This document shows, in pieces, positions 1 through 8,620 of a stretch of 58,096 nucleotides of DNA. The notes below the pieces were generated by a model, which saw nothing but the letters and a program-made list of their open reading frames with translations, was not told where the DNA came from and made no database searches. The position numbers and the translations under genes were made by a program. The stretch is from contig JAJDUD010000030.1 of the NCBI GenBank assembly GCA_022826825.1, forward strand, positions 1-58,096, given 5' to 3'. Positions within the stretch are counted from its first letter, which is position 1, and each line of letters starts with the position of its first letter. The stretch is from Acidobacteriota bacterium. GTDB taxonomy: Bacteria; Acidobacteriota; Vicinamibacteria; Marinacidobacterales; Marinacidobacteraceae.

Positions 1-64
1 TGCGGGTGATGGCCTCGAGTTCCTCCCGCTCCTGCCTTTCCAGCGTCACCACGTAGCGCTTCAT
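1..64 (-). CDS. IS630-like transposase, N-terminal fragment running off the window
   Basis: An ATG at 64-62 on the minus strand opens a frame that reads to the window edge (21 codons), beginning MKRYVVTLERQEREEL. This resembles the start of the winged-helix N-terminal domain of IS630-family transposases, which often begin MKKYxVTLTxxER. A strong ribosome binding site (GAGGAGG) lies 6 bases upstream. Only the N-terminus is visible, so catalytic residues cannot be checked. If correct, an insertion element borders the accessory region on its left; its terminal repeat would lie in 65-120, but I could not delimit it. Confidence 0.45.
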   Translation of the reverse strand, partial: MKRYVVTLERQEREELEAITR

Positions 65-120
65 GGCGGCCTCCTCGTCCTTGCCGGACGGACGAGAAGG
101 CTACCACATGATACGACACA

Positions 121-1275
121 TCACATGTGACATGACACTAGGAGCCGCTCCAAATGGCTGTCTGGCCACATTTCGATGCGCAGAGCGTTATCGCCCTGGT
201 TGTGTCGCTCAACGAGCGACACTGCATCGACCGTGAACCGTCCGGTGGTTGCGATTACCAGTTCGTCTACTCGCGGTGGGGACCACGAATCCATCTGGTC
301 CCTCGCGCGGCCAACGTCGTCACTGTTGACGCTCCTCGAGAGCCAGTGTTTGGCCTGGATAATGGTGCGGTATCGTCGAACTCCGGCTAGTGGATCGCCC
401 TCTACTCGGACAACCGACAGGTCCCGCCCACGATCCGGCGCACGGGTCTTTTGCAGCCACTGCGGATTCTCGTAACCCGGCGCTTCGGAGATAAGCGAGA
501 ACAGCAGCCGCTCAAAGTCCTCGTCGCTGAGGACTGACCAAGCGAGTTGCGAGGTCGCGGAACCCCCGGCGCCGGCCGCAACTATGTCTCCGAGATCCTC
601 GGCTGCGACCGGGATCGGATCGTACTTGTCGTATGACTGAGCACGTATCGAGCTGCTGACTTCTGGCCAATCCAACCGCAAGATATCGGACAAGTCCTGC
701 ACCATTCCGAAGGAAAGATGCCTATTGAGGGCACTCCACCTTGCCGGCCGAGAACCTGCACCGAGGAGAGTGTCGATTTCCGCAACAATCTCCTTGAGGC
801 GACCCCACGCTGGCGCCGTTATGTTCGTGTCGTGTGCTAGCCCTTTGTGCTCCGGCCACAGTCGTCTGATCAGCCGTCCAAACTCGTCTATCAGCGCCAG
901 AAGCCGCCCCCGAACTAGGTGCCGCCGGGCGGATTGAAGACGGAAGCTGTACTCACGCAGCTGACGTCCTTGTTCAGACAGTGTGTTGCTCGCATCCACT
1001 TCGGCCACGACCTCTCCTACCTCGCGAGCCTCCAAAAGCAGATGTCCTGCCTCATCGAATTCGAACAGGTGGTCTTGGACTCGAAATCCGTCAATGGCGG
1101 GTAGTTCCGGGAGAATCCGCCGAAACGCCAACAGCAGGTCGTCGTATCCCGGTGGGCTACCGAACGCTGGTCCACTCGGTAGGAGTTTCTCGATGCGTGC
1201 CCACAAGGCGTTGAGCTTGACGAGATTCGCTTCAGCCGCTTCAAACTGTTCGAGGGCTGCGTTGAGTTTGGTCAC
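121..1275 (-). CDS. Mrr-like restriction endonuclease domain protein
   Basis: This 384-residue protein has a helical, probably coiled N-terminal two thirds of unknown function and a C-terminal PD-(D/E)XK nuclease domain of the Mrr_cat type. The nuclease signature is visible as SDEDFERLL (the helix typical of Mrr-type domains), then RGRDLSV supplying the catalytic Asp, then IIQAKHW supplying the Q-x-K pair. Mrr-family proteins cleave foreign or modified DNA, so a type IV-like or phage-defence role is likely. It is the last gene of a minus-strand accessory run and its 3' end lies about 57 bp from the IS630-like fragment. The C-terminus (LERLL followed by a few residues) looks nearly complete, so the insertion probably did not remove the catalytic core. 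The function of the N-terminal domain is not recognised. Confidence 0.7.
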   Translation of the reverse strand: MTKLNAALEQFEAAEANLVKLNALWARIEKLLPSGPAFGSPPGYDDLLLAFRRILPELPAIDGFRVQDHLFEFDEAGHLLLEAREVGEVVAEVDASNTLSEQGRQLREYSFRLQSARRHLVRGRLLALIDEFGRLIRRLWPEHKGLAHDTNITAPAWGRLKEIVAEIDTLLGAGSRPARWSALNRHLSFGMVQDLSDILRLDWPEVSSSIRAQSYDKYDPIPVAAEDLGDIVAAGAGGSATSQLAWSVLSDEDFERLLFSLISEAPGYENPQWLQKTRAPDRGRDLSVVRVEGDPLAGVRRYRTIIQAKHWLSRSVNSDDVGRARDQMDSWSPPRVDELVIATTGRFTVDAVSLVERHNQGDNALRIEMWPDSHLERLLVSCHM

Positions 1276-1432
1276 GGTGGTTCGGTTGGCGGACGGAGCA
1301 ATTCTCTACCTCAGGCGCGTTCTCGGACAGCTGGAGGAGCAACCCGGAACTAGTGGTTGAAAGGCCTCACCCTCCTTGGGCCAGCGGGCACTGTCACGAT
1401 CCCCGTCAACTGGGTGGTGCTTCGCGGAAGCG

Positions 1433-2053
1433 CTACACGGCGGTTCGGGACCAACTCGCGAGCGCCCAGACCGAGCCCACCCCGTAGAGCCCGCCGAAGA
1501 GCGCCGCGAATGCCGGGCCGCCACCGTCCAGTCCCGAGAGCCACGCCACGATCACGCTCACCAGTCCTGCCGCGAGGAACGCCGCCCCGACGCCCGCGGC
1601 AAGCCATCCGGCGCGCGGAACGCGACGCCCGAGGACCAACGAGTACGCGCGAAGGAAGGCCGCGATGCCGAACACCAGCACCGCCGCCGCACCCAGCGTC
1701 TCCGCCCCCAGCAGGGTCAGCCCCGCGAGCGCGGCGAACCCGGCGGCCGCGCCCGCCGCGCCTCCGGCGGTCCCCGCCGCCGGCCAGCGGCCAGCCCAGA
1801 CGACCCGGCCCCGGAGCAGCGGCCACTGCGCGAGCGCCACGCCGCCGAGCGTCCCGCCGCCGGCCACCACGCCCACGACCGCCTCGCCGAACACTGTCCC
1901 CAGCCCCTCGTGCGCCAGGCCCCCAACGAAGTAGGAGAGCGGCCGGGCTACGGACCCGGCCACGGCCATCCCGACCGCGCTGGCGAGTATCCAGCGCACC
2001 CGGAAGCCGGCGCCCGTCCACCCGTCATTCGTCGTTGGCGCGTGGCTCGTCAT
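1433..2053 (-). CDS. Small multi-pass membrane protein (intact paralogue)
   Basis: A 206-residue Gly/Ala-rich hydrophobic protein with about five to six predicted membrane helices and no recognised family. GGGTLGGVALAQWPLL and FAALFGGLYG are its most distinctive segments. A second, frameshifted copy of the same gene lies at about 3111-3715, so the family was duplicated locally. The gene follows the Phd-type antitoxin gene on the same strand by 31 bp and may be cotranscribed with it. No catalytic residues or signal sequence suggest a function. The reading frame is supported by its conservation with the decayed copy; the opposite-strand open frames here are shadows of its high GC content. Confidence 0.6.
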   Translation of the reverse strand: MTSHAPTTNDGWTGAGFRVRWILASAVGMAVAGSVARPLSYFVGGLAHEGLGTVFGEAVVGVVAGGGTLGGVALAQWPLLRGRVVWAGRWPAAGTAGGAAGAAAGFAALAGLTLLGAETLGAAAVLVFGIAAFLRAYSLVLGRRVPRAGWLAAGVGAAFLAAGLVSVIVAWLSGLDGGGPAFAALFGGLYGVGSVWALASWSRTAV

Positions 2054-2084
2054 GGCTGCGTGATCGGGTTGCCTGGGATTTCCG

Positions 2085-2357
2085 TCAGGTTATCCGGGTT
2101 GAACGACATTGCGGCTCACGACCCTCGCGCGCCTCGCAGATCAATTCGCGGACCGTCGGAGAACCAGAAGAGTGCGCGGTCTGAAAGTCAGCGAGCCAGG
2201 AAATCACAGATCGAGTCCCGTCCCGAGAGCGCGAGCCGACCGGAAGGAGTTCCGCCACGGGCCTGCCGTACCGCGTGATGATGAAGCGCTGGCCGCGCTG
2301 GACCCGTGTGAGCAGCTTGGAAAGGTGGGTCCTGGCTTCGTCAGCACCTATCTCCAT
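2085..2357 (-). CDS. Phd/YefM-type antitoxin, apparently without toxin
   Basis: This 90-residue protein begins MEIGADEARTHLSKLLTRV and continues FIITRYGRPVAELLPV, the canonical Phd/YefM antitoxin fold. In that family the N-terminus binds operator DNA and the C-terminus neutralises a partner toxin. The ATG at 2357 was chosen because it starts exactly at the conserved domain; the frame is open further upstream, but that extension does not resemble the family. The next gene downstream is a membrane protein, not a PIN, Doc or RelE toxin, and no toxin-like frame lies directly upstream. It is therefore either a solitary antitoxin or a remnant of a pair. The C-terminal third is divergent from what I know of the family. 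Confidence 0.75.
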   Translation of the reverse strand: MEIGADEARTHLSKLLTRVQRGQRFIITRYGRPVAELLPVGSRSRDGTRSVISWLADFQTAHSSGSPTVRELICEAREGREPQCRSTRIT

Positions 2358-2454
2358 GCTCTCGCTCGCTCCCGTACACCCTACCCGGCTATGCGCGACC
2401 CGGCCATCCCGACGTGGCAGAGCGCGGCGGGCGCCAGTCCATCCTCCCGCACAC

Positions 2455-2742
2455 CTATCCGGCCATGCGCAGCCGCCGGGCTTGCGCCAACTCGAAGCTG
2501 GCCTGCATCCGCATCCAGTGTTCCGCCGTGCCCCAGCCAAGCGCCTCCAGGGACAGCGCCATATTCGCCGAGACACCGGCACGTCCGTTCAGGACCCGCG
2601 ACAACGTACCGCGATCGCAGCCGAGGCGGTCCGCTGTCTCCGTCACATTCCAGCCGACCTCTTCCATACCCTCGCGGATCAACTCGCCCAAGTGTGGCGG
2701 GTTCAGCATCGGGCCGACCCGTTCGTCGGTGCGCCTGTCCAT
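2455..2742 (-). CDS. higA: HigA-family antitoxin (XRE helix-turn-helix)
   Basis: A 95-residue helix-turn-helix protein of the HigA/VapI addiction-module family. After a short N-terminal tail it reads PPHLGELIREGMEEVGW, then the HTH TETADRLGCDRGTLSRVLNG, then the family's typical end motif LEALGWGTAEHWMRMQ. HigA proteins bind the HigB toxin and repress their own operon. An excellent ribosome binding site (AGGAGG, 8 bases from the ATG) fixes the start at 2742. It lies 17 bp downstream of higB on the same strand, the toxin-first order usual for higBA. Confidence 0.9.
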   Translation of the reverse strand: MDRRTDERVGPMLNPPHLGELIREGMEEVGWNVTETADRLGCDRGTLSRVLNGRAGVSANMALSLEALGWGTAEHWMRMQASFELAQARRLRMAG

Positions 2743-2759
2743 CTTTGTTGCCTCCTGAT

Positions 2760-3032
2760 TCAGTGATAGTCCACTAGGTCCACGTCCACGGCCTCACCGC
2801 CCTCGAAGCGGAACACCACGCGCCAGTTGCCCGACGCCCGCACGCTCCACTGTCCGATCCGGTCCCGCTTGAGGGGATGCAACCGGAAGCCGGGCGCTGC
2901 CGCGCTCTGCGGATGCGTCGCCTCCTGAAGCCGCAAGAGGATGCGCCGCAGCCGCGGCACCAGATTCGCCGGCAGCCGCGAAGGATCGTCACGCTCGTGC
3001 AGTGCCCGTAGCCCCCTGTGCCGAATCCTCAC
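2760..3032 (-). CDS. higB: HigB/RelE-family toxin (mRNA interferase)
   Basis: A 90-residue RelE-superfamily toxin, paired with higA just downstream. The family pattern is clear: RHRGLRALHERDDPSRLP at the start, then LHPLKRDRIGQWSVRASGNWRVVFRFEGG and the terminal VDLVDYH. HigB proteins cleave mRNA in a ribosome-dependent way. The start was set at the GTG at 3032 because the domain begins there (family members usually begin M-[IK]-x-F/I-x-H-x-G-L); a longer in-frame start at 3080 would add 16 residues not found in the family. The upstream region overlaps the decayed membrane-protein copy, so the higBA promoter probably arose within that pseudogene. Confidence 0.88.
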   Translation of the reverse strand: MRIRHRGLRALHERDDPSRLPANLVPRLRRILLRLQEATHPQSAAAPGFRLHPLKRDRIGQWSVRASGNWRVVFRFEGGEAVDVDLVDYH

Positions 3033-3110
3033 CCGATGACTGTAGCGTGGTGCGCCACGCGCCGCAAGACTGCTCTGCACCCCCCGCCGCGAATCGGCCC
3101 TCGGCCGATG

Positions 3111-3715
3111 CGGTCAGATCAGAGGGCCATGACGGAAGCAAGTGCAGGAGCACCTTCAGAACCCATCCGTTTGCCGTTCCATAGACCGCGCCGAACAGCG
3201 TCGCGAACAACAGCCCTCCACCCTCGGCCCCCTCCGCAGTTGTCGGGACGGCGGCCAACAGAAAATCGCCGGCGCTCACGGCGGACAAGCTGAAGGCCCG
3301 CACCACCCGGGTCCGAAGCACTAGCCGATGCGCCGCGAGGCAGGCTCCTAGTCCGGCCACCAGCGCGGTCACTACGCCAACAACCTCATACCCGGATAGG
3401 GACAACGCCTTCAGCGAGACGAAACCCGTCGCCGCGGCGTTCGCGCCCGCGAGCCCACCGGCCAGAGGTTGGCCCACGCAACCCGCCTCCGCAGCAAGAG
3501 CCACTGTTCGAGAGCGATGCCGCCGAGCACCCCTCCTCCCGCCACCGTACGGATCGCCAGTTCGGCCGGCACGTTACCTAGGAGCCCGCCGACCTTCTCT
3601 CCCGCCACACAGGAACGTGGTCGAGCCACCAACCCAGCAATGGCCATTCCGACGACGCTGACAAGAATCCAGCGAAATCGCCAAGCGCACCGTCGTCAGT
3701 TGGCGCTGGTGGCTG
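3111..3715 (-). pseudogene. Frameshifted second copy of the membrane-protein gene
   Basis: Three minus-strand frames together reproduce the protein at 1433-2053. A 5' piece encodes FRWILVSVVGMAIAGLVARP. The same frame continues through TVAGGGVLGGIALEQWLLLRRRVAWANLWPV. Near 3460 the similarity jumps frame to LAGANAAATGF and continues to LLFATLFGAVYGTANGWVL. The intact copy has MAVAGSVARP, AGGGTLGGVALAQWPLLRGRVVWAGRWP and FAALFGGLYGVGSVWAL at matching places. The 5' leader also matches the intact gene's leader (CAGCCACCAGCGCCAAC) but has frame damage and a stop. No single frame covers the whole protein, so I call it a pseudogene. Limits are approximate; an open tail runs on towards 2989. Confidence 0.7.
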
Positions 3716-3740
3716 AAACGGCGTCTCCAATCCTCGCCGC

Positions 3741-5222
3741 TTACACCTGTTCCGGACCTACAAACCGGTCCCTCACATCATCATCCCTTTCCACCAGGCT
3801 GATGTCCGCTATCTCCCGCTTCATGTGGATGCGCCCGATCACGTCCCTCCGATAGCCGAGGCCATGCGCTACCGCTAGCCTCGCGTATGCGGCCCCGTCC
3901 TCTAGCACCAAGCTTGAGGGCGTTTCCAACTCCACGGGTTGCCACTCGTTCGTAACTCTCTCGCTCAACCTTGCATGTCGGATCGCGATCCGGTAAGGCT
4001 CCAGGGTCGATCCGCCTCCAACCACAACAACGCGGATCGGTTCCAGAGTGTAGTGCGCCCCTGGGTCCCGACTTCGGAGCGTGCGTTCCAACAGTCGCAG
4101 GATCCACTCGCAACACTGGTTTCTGTAACTGATGCTAACGGTCGCTGCAGCCTCTACGTTCAACCCTTGGTGCGCCAGCTTACGCAAGACGGCATCTTCA
4201 ATCCCGAATTGTCCCATTAGCGCACGTGCTCTGCGCGCAGTAAGGGAATCACCAGTAATCTTGCCTACTTGTTCGTCCCGCCAAGACTCGGCACCCAAGT
4301 ACAGGAGCTTACTCTCCAAGATCGCGTACTTGTCATCAACATCTTCATCCGGCGCATCAGAATCCAAATCTTCATCCGCTGCCTTCAGACGAAACGTCGC
4401 CATGTCCACGGTCAGGGCTCCAACGTCGATCAAGAGGTGAAGGCCATCTTCCCGAACGTCGGACCTCGAGTACCCCACTGCGCTTGCCACGACCTCCGGT
4501 ATCACCTCAATATCCTCGGCACTCAGACCCCCATCGTCCTCTCGCTCCCCGCTTCCATGCTGCACGGCAGCCAGAGTTGACCTCACGTTGCCCACCGACA
4601 CCAGCTCGGATTTCATCGCCACCCGCCACGACGCCATTGCAAGAACGCGATACGTTGCTTCCAGTTCTTCGTCTGCCGTATCGTGTGCTGTCGGTATCCC
4701 AAGGTTCAACTGCCACACCAAACGCAAGCCCTGATACACATCAGCGCGAAGCGCAGCAAAATGGCGCTTTGCTTCCCGAATCACAAGAGCCAAGTAGCCA
4801 GTACACACTTCCAGCGCGGTCACTGAATTCCCCGATGCTGCGGCGAAAACATGTGATCCGTCAGGCGAATCGACCAATCTATTCTTCAGGTCACGAAGAC
4901 AACTTGTGGAATGCGACGGCATGTCTGATAGTCCCATTTTCCCGGCTCTATCGATGTACAGACACGTTGGCAAGTAGGACGCCGGCTCCGCCCCGGTTCG
5001 CGTAAAGGCAATCGCGAACTGCTTCGCTTCTACCGCATCGCCCACGACTACCTTCGTGTAGGCCGTGCCAAAGTCCAAACCCATCACCAGCTCGCGCTCC
5101 TCCAACACATCGACTGGTTGAGTTCGGGCACTGCTCTCAGAACCTTGCCCAGCCTTCCATCTGCGCCAGCGACGCCACTCGGAGATCCACGAGAGGACGA
5201 CCGACGCAATCCGCGCCATCAT
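3741..5222 (-). CDS. Actin/Hsp70-like ATPase paired with a SNF2 helicase
   Basis: An ATPase of the actin/Hsp70/StbA superfamily, 493 residues from the chosen start. The phosphate-1 loop reads LVMGLDFGTAYTKVVVG (near residues 46-61). The phosphate-2 motif is LLIDVGALTVDMATF and the adenosine motif is VVVVGGGSTLEPYR. An acidic insert (DEDLDSDAPDEDVDD) sits after phosphate-2. The N-terminus has a Trp/Arg-rich segment that could be an amphipathic membrane or partner contact. The ATG at 5222 has a good ribosome binding site (GGGAGGGG); the frame is open further upstream to 5357, overlapping the helicase. The gene lies 88 bp after the helicase on the same strand and is probably cotranscribed with it. 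The partner suggests ATPase-controlled DNA remodelling or defence; the family's exact function is unknown to me. Confidence 0.75.
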   Translation of the reverse strand: MMARIASVVLSWISEWRRWRRWKAGQGSESSARTQPVDVLEERELVMGLDFGTAYTKVVVGDAVEAKQFAIAFTRTGAEPASYLPTCLYIDRAGKMGLSDMPSHSTSCLRDLKNRLVDSPDGSHVFAAASGNSVTALEVCTGYLALVIREAKRHFAALRADVYQGLRLVWQLNLGIPTAHDTADEELEATYRVLAMASWRVAMKSELVSVGNVRSTLAAVQHGSGEREDDGGLSAEDIEVIPEVVASAVGYSRSDVREDGLHLLIDVGALTVDMATFRLKAADEDLDSDAPDEDVDDKYAILESKLLYLGAESWRDEQVGKITGDSLTARRARALMGQFGIEDAVLRKLAHQGLNVEAAATVSISYRNQCCEWILRLLERTLRSRDPGAHYTLEPIRVVVVGGGSTLEPYRIAIRHARLSERVTNEWQPVELETPSSLVLEDGAAYARLAVAHGLGYRRDVIGRIHMKREIADISLVERDDDVRDRFVGPEQV

Positions 5223-5310
5223 AGACCCCTCCCAGTTTGACGCGCTGTACGAGGTGCCCTCATCCACGACGTTAACGTGTCGCATCCCGGGCGATTCCGT
5301 GCCCGCGTCG

Positions 5311-8300
5311 TCATAGCATCCGGATCGCTCCCATACACAACTCTTGCGCTGTGCCACTTACTTGCCGGCCACCTTCGAGTTCTCGCAGTTTGTCCTCCTG
5401 TGCCAGAACAAGCTTAGAAACCTGCCCCTCCACGGCGCGAAGGATTCTGTCTTTCCCTTCCGTCCTAAGGCGCACTAGGAGGCTTCTCTTCTTCTCCACC
5501 TGCCTAGCGAAGTGTTGTTCGACAATTCCAATCCGGAAATCCACCCGGTCGCTGTTCTCCGACTGCCTGGCCTCATTCTCCTCGTCGAAGTCCATGTGCT
5601 GTCGCTCAATACACGCTACCGCACATTCCCTGAGTTGCGGCAGTTCTCTCGAGAGGACATTACGCGCGCCACGCCAGTCCGCCCCGAATCGTAGGGCATG
5701 CACAACAAGCTCTTGGGCCTTCTCAGCTTCCAGATCTTCCCACTCTCCCTGGTTCTTGCTCGAAAGGCGCGCAGCGGTATGTACGACTCGGCGGACCGTC
5801 CGAATCCCCTCGAAGGTCCACAGTCCGGACACGAAAAAATATAGGCCAGGCGGCCATGTCGACCTGTGCTCGCGTACGACTTCCACGGCGACCGTCGGAA
5901 AATGCGCGTCGCCCGCCTTACTGGTTTGGTAGTGAGCAAACCGAATAAACGGATGGAACTGAGTAATGAACTCGAGACTGCCTCGTCTCGTTCGGACTCC
6001 GCGCCTACGTTCCGGCCGAAAAACGCACTGGACTGGCCCGTGACTGGTTAGCCGTGTTCGGACAGCCGTAGGCTGACGCCGCAGGTACGCTTGGAACTCC
6101 ATTCGGAGCTCGGAGGAAAGGGTAATGTCAAAAACACCATCCTCACTACCCGTCCTAGTCCGACCGGTTCGCGGCCTCCTTTCCAACAGACGACGTATTT
6201 GCGAACCACGGTAGCGGGCGAGAAGACTCGATACGTACGTTCGCAGGTCCTCGGCCGTGACCCAAAGCCCGGTATCGTGGGCCGCCGCTATCTCTGCGAC
6301 CACTCGGTCCGTGTGCGCTAGTAGCTTGTCAGCCTCGCGCTCCAGTCTATCGCTGTGCTCCCGGTAGTTGGCTATGGCCATCTCCATTCGCCCAATCTTC
6401 TCATCCATCTCCCTGTCAGTGAGGTCCGGCCTCAAGAGCTCCGTTGTCATCTTTCTCAAACGCTCACCAAGTATCGGCTCGAGGCCTCCAAGGGCGGACT
6501 CGAAGATGCCGATCCTCTTGAGCAGGCGATCGTAGATGCGCTCATCTATCGTGCCTTCGTGGAGAAAGTTCCAAATCGCAATACTCGATGCCTTCTGTCC
6601 GATCCTGTCGAGTCTCCCGATTCGCTGCTCAACCTTCATCGGGTTCCACGGAAGGTCATAGTTCACTAGGATGTGCCCAAACTGAAGGTCAATGCCTTCA
6701 CTTGCGACCTCAGACGCCAAGAGAACGTTCGGACCGTTGCGATCTGCGTAGTTCCGGATTACTTCAAGTCTGTTGGGCGTCTCGCCAGTCAGAACGAGAC
6801 TACTGACGCCGTCTTCCGCCAGACGTTCGGACAAGTAGCGCAGAGTCGCCTTGAACTGGGCAAAAATCAGAATCTTGTCCTGCGACGCGGTAGCAAACCG
6901 CTTCGTGAGTTCGTCTCGCAATTCCGCGTATTTCGTGTCTCGGGCGCGTAGTTCGCCGTAATCTGCCAGCTGAGAAGCACGGGCGCGGATGTACTCGCGA
7001 AGGGGGTGGGCATCACGCTCATTCGTCAGGTCAGTCACGACACCGTGCACTTCATCTGGGTCATCGTCTGGAACAGCCGACGCGGATTCTTGCCAAGCGC
7101 GGAATGCTGCGGGCATCGAACTGGACATCTGAAGTTGCGGCATGACAACAAGAAAGCCATCCGTTAGTCCGTTTTCTTCTGCATACTCCCGAACTAGTCC
7201 TGTGATGCGCTCGTAGAACCGAGATTCGACCTCATGCATGCTTACTCTCTGTGCCTTGGCCCTACGGATCGCAACATTTCTCTGGACATCGCGCTTCCTC
7301 GTTCGGTTGACCACGCGGCCAAGAAGATTGACGCGCTCGATGTCTTGAGCGAGAACGCTGCGCTGGGCACTTGTAAGTGGTTCGCCAGGAGGAGGATCGG
7401 CAACGGCGACGCGCTGTCGGAGGTCGGCCAGCAGACGACTCGACTTCAGGAATGGATGTCTAGATGCCTCACTGAGGGCGTCACCAACCAGGGCGGGCGT
7501 TGCGCCGGCGAGGACGGCATCACGAGCTTTCAGTAGTGGAGCGTTGGCCTGCAGGATTTCGTCGAAGACCGTGGGTTCATTGAACGTGTATGGGTCCACG
7601 AGATTCAGAAGTTGGTAGAGGTTGGTGGAGTTGAGGTGGATCGGTGTAGCGGATAGGAGGACGACGTGTTGTGCTACATCCCGTAGCAGCCGGCCCAACT
7701 GGGCGGTAGCGGTGTGTCGATTGCGCATATAGTGCGCCTCGTCCACGATCAGGAGATCGAAGAGCGGCTCGTCGGCGGCAGCGTTTTCTAGTGCTTCTGC
7801 TAGTCGTGCAGTTGGCAGCTCTGGGTTGGCGGCGCCTCGCGGTTGCGACGGGGGCCGCAACCCCTGCATGCTTCCGATCAGCGCGTAGTTGCGTCGGCGT
7901 TCCTGGGCGCGAAGGCGCGGTAGAGCGTTGAGGAGATCGCCCGGCCCCACAAAGGTGGTGTCGACGAAGAAGCGATCAGATAGCTCGTTCTGCCACTTCT
8001 GGCGGAGCATCGCCGGGCAGAGCACCATGAGTCGGTGCGCATCGAAACGGGCGCGGAGTTCAGTCCAGATGAGCCCTGCTTCGATGGTCTTCCCTAGGCC
8101 AACCTCATCCGCGATCAGAATGCCGTCCCCGGGAGAATCCAAGAAGTTAAGGACGGGTTTGTACTGATAAGCGTAGAAGTCCGTGTCCGTCGTTTCCATG
8201 CTGTAGAGAACGTCGCGAAGGCCCCCGTGGAGCTTGGCAGAGGTGATGTGGCCCCGGAGGTCTTGCAGAATCCCGAACTTTCCAGCGGAGAGGAGATCAA

Positions 8301-8475
8301 TCGGGTCGGGGGATTCGGGAACGGGCTCAAGCTCAGCATCGAGGTGGAAAGCGGAAGAACCGTCATCGAACCGAACCTGACGGCGAAGGCGGCCGCCCCA
8401 CGCCCGTGTCCGCTTCGTGACGATACCGGAGCGTCTTGGGTTTCCTCGCAGCCGGACAGTCGTCCCAGGATCCAT
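5311..8475 (-). CDS. RapA-type SNF2/DEAH helicase
   Basis: A 1054-residue superfamily 2 helicase of the SNF2/RapA type, like those in DISARM and other defence modules. Motif I is ADEVGLGKT (about residues 122-130), motif II is DEAH (about 245-248), motif III is LLSATPI, and the C-terminal lobe has LLASEVASEGIDLQF and QRIGRLDRIGQ (motif VI). The last 350 or so residues are charged and helical with a coiled segment and no recognised nuclease. Such enzymes translocate on or remodel DNA-protein complexes. The start is ambiguous: ATG at 8475 or an in-frame TTG at 8484; neither has a clear ribosome binding site. It is the first gene of a two-gene unit with the actin-like ATPase. About 145 bp upstream separate it from the next gene and should hold the promoter. 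Confidence 0.85.
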   Translation of the reverse strand: MDPGTTVRLRGNPRRSGIVTKRTRAWGGRLRRQVRFDDGSSAFHLDAELEPVPESPDPIDLLSAGKFGILQDLRGHITSAKLHGGLRDVLYSMETTDTDFYAYQYKPVLNFLDSPGDGILIADEVGLGKTIEAGLIWTELRARFDAHRLMVLCPAMLRQKWQNELSDRFFVDTTFVGPGDLLNALPRLRAQERRRNYALIGSMQGLRPPSQPRGAANPELPTARLAEALENAAADEPLFDLLIVDEAHYMRNRHTATAQLGRLLRDVAQHVVLLSATPIHLNSTNLYQLLNLVDPYTFNEPTVFDEILQANAPLLKARDAVLAGATPALVGDALSEASRHPFLKSSRLLADLRQRVAVADPPPGEPLTSAQRSVLAQDIERVNLLGRVVNRTRKRDVQRNVAIRRAKAQRVSMHEVESRFYERITGLVREYAEENGLTDGFLVVMPQLQMSSSMPAAFRAWQESASAVPDDDPDEVHGVVTDLTNERDAHPLREYIRARASQLADYGELRARDTKYAELRDELTKRFATASQDKILIFAQFKATLRYLSERLAEDGVSSLVLTGETPNRLEVIRNYADRNGPNVLLASEVASEGIDLQFGHILVNYDLPWNPMKVEQRIGRLDRIGQKASSIAIWNFLHEGTIDERIYDRLLKRIGIFESALGGLEPILGERLRKMTTELLRPDLTDREMDEKIGRMEMAIANYREHSDRLEREADKLLAHTDRVVAEIAAAHDTGLWVTAEDLRTYVSSLLARYRGSQIRRLLERRPRTGRTRTGSEDGVFDITLSSELRMEFQAYLRRQPTAVRTRLTSHGPVQCVFRPERRRGVRTRRGSLEFITQFHPFIRFAHYQTSKAGDAHFPTVAVEVVREHRSTWPPGLYFFVSGLWTFEGIRTVRRVVHTAARLSSKNQGEWEDLEAEKAQELVVHALRFGADWRGARNVLSRELPQLRECAVACIERQHMDFDEENEARQSENSDRVDFRIGIVEQHFARQVEKKRSLLVRLRTEGKDRILRAVEGQVSKLVLAQEDKLRELEGGRQVSGTAQELCMGAIRML

Positions 8476-8620
8476 AGAAATCAAGTGACGCGATCCGTAG
8501 GGAAGGCAGCGAAACGTTTGGCGCGCGGAGATCGCGTAGTGCGGAGCAGACTCGGATCGAAATGATATCTGAGCTCAGCGAGACGCGCTAGACATCGTTT
8601 GACGCTGACTTGGCCGTGCC

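Noticed and set aside
1357..2278. Plus-strand open frames opposite the small membrane protein
   Set aside because: Arg/Pro-rich shadows. The minus-strand frame is supported by similarity to the second, decayed copy.
3741..8475. Naming the helicase and ATPase pair as DISARM
   Set aside because: DISARM also needs a methyltransferase and DrmA/B/C-type genes; none are present, only the SNF2 helicase type is shared.
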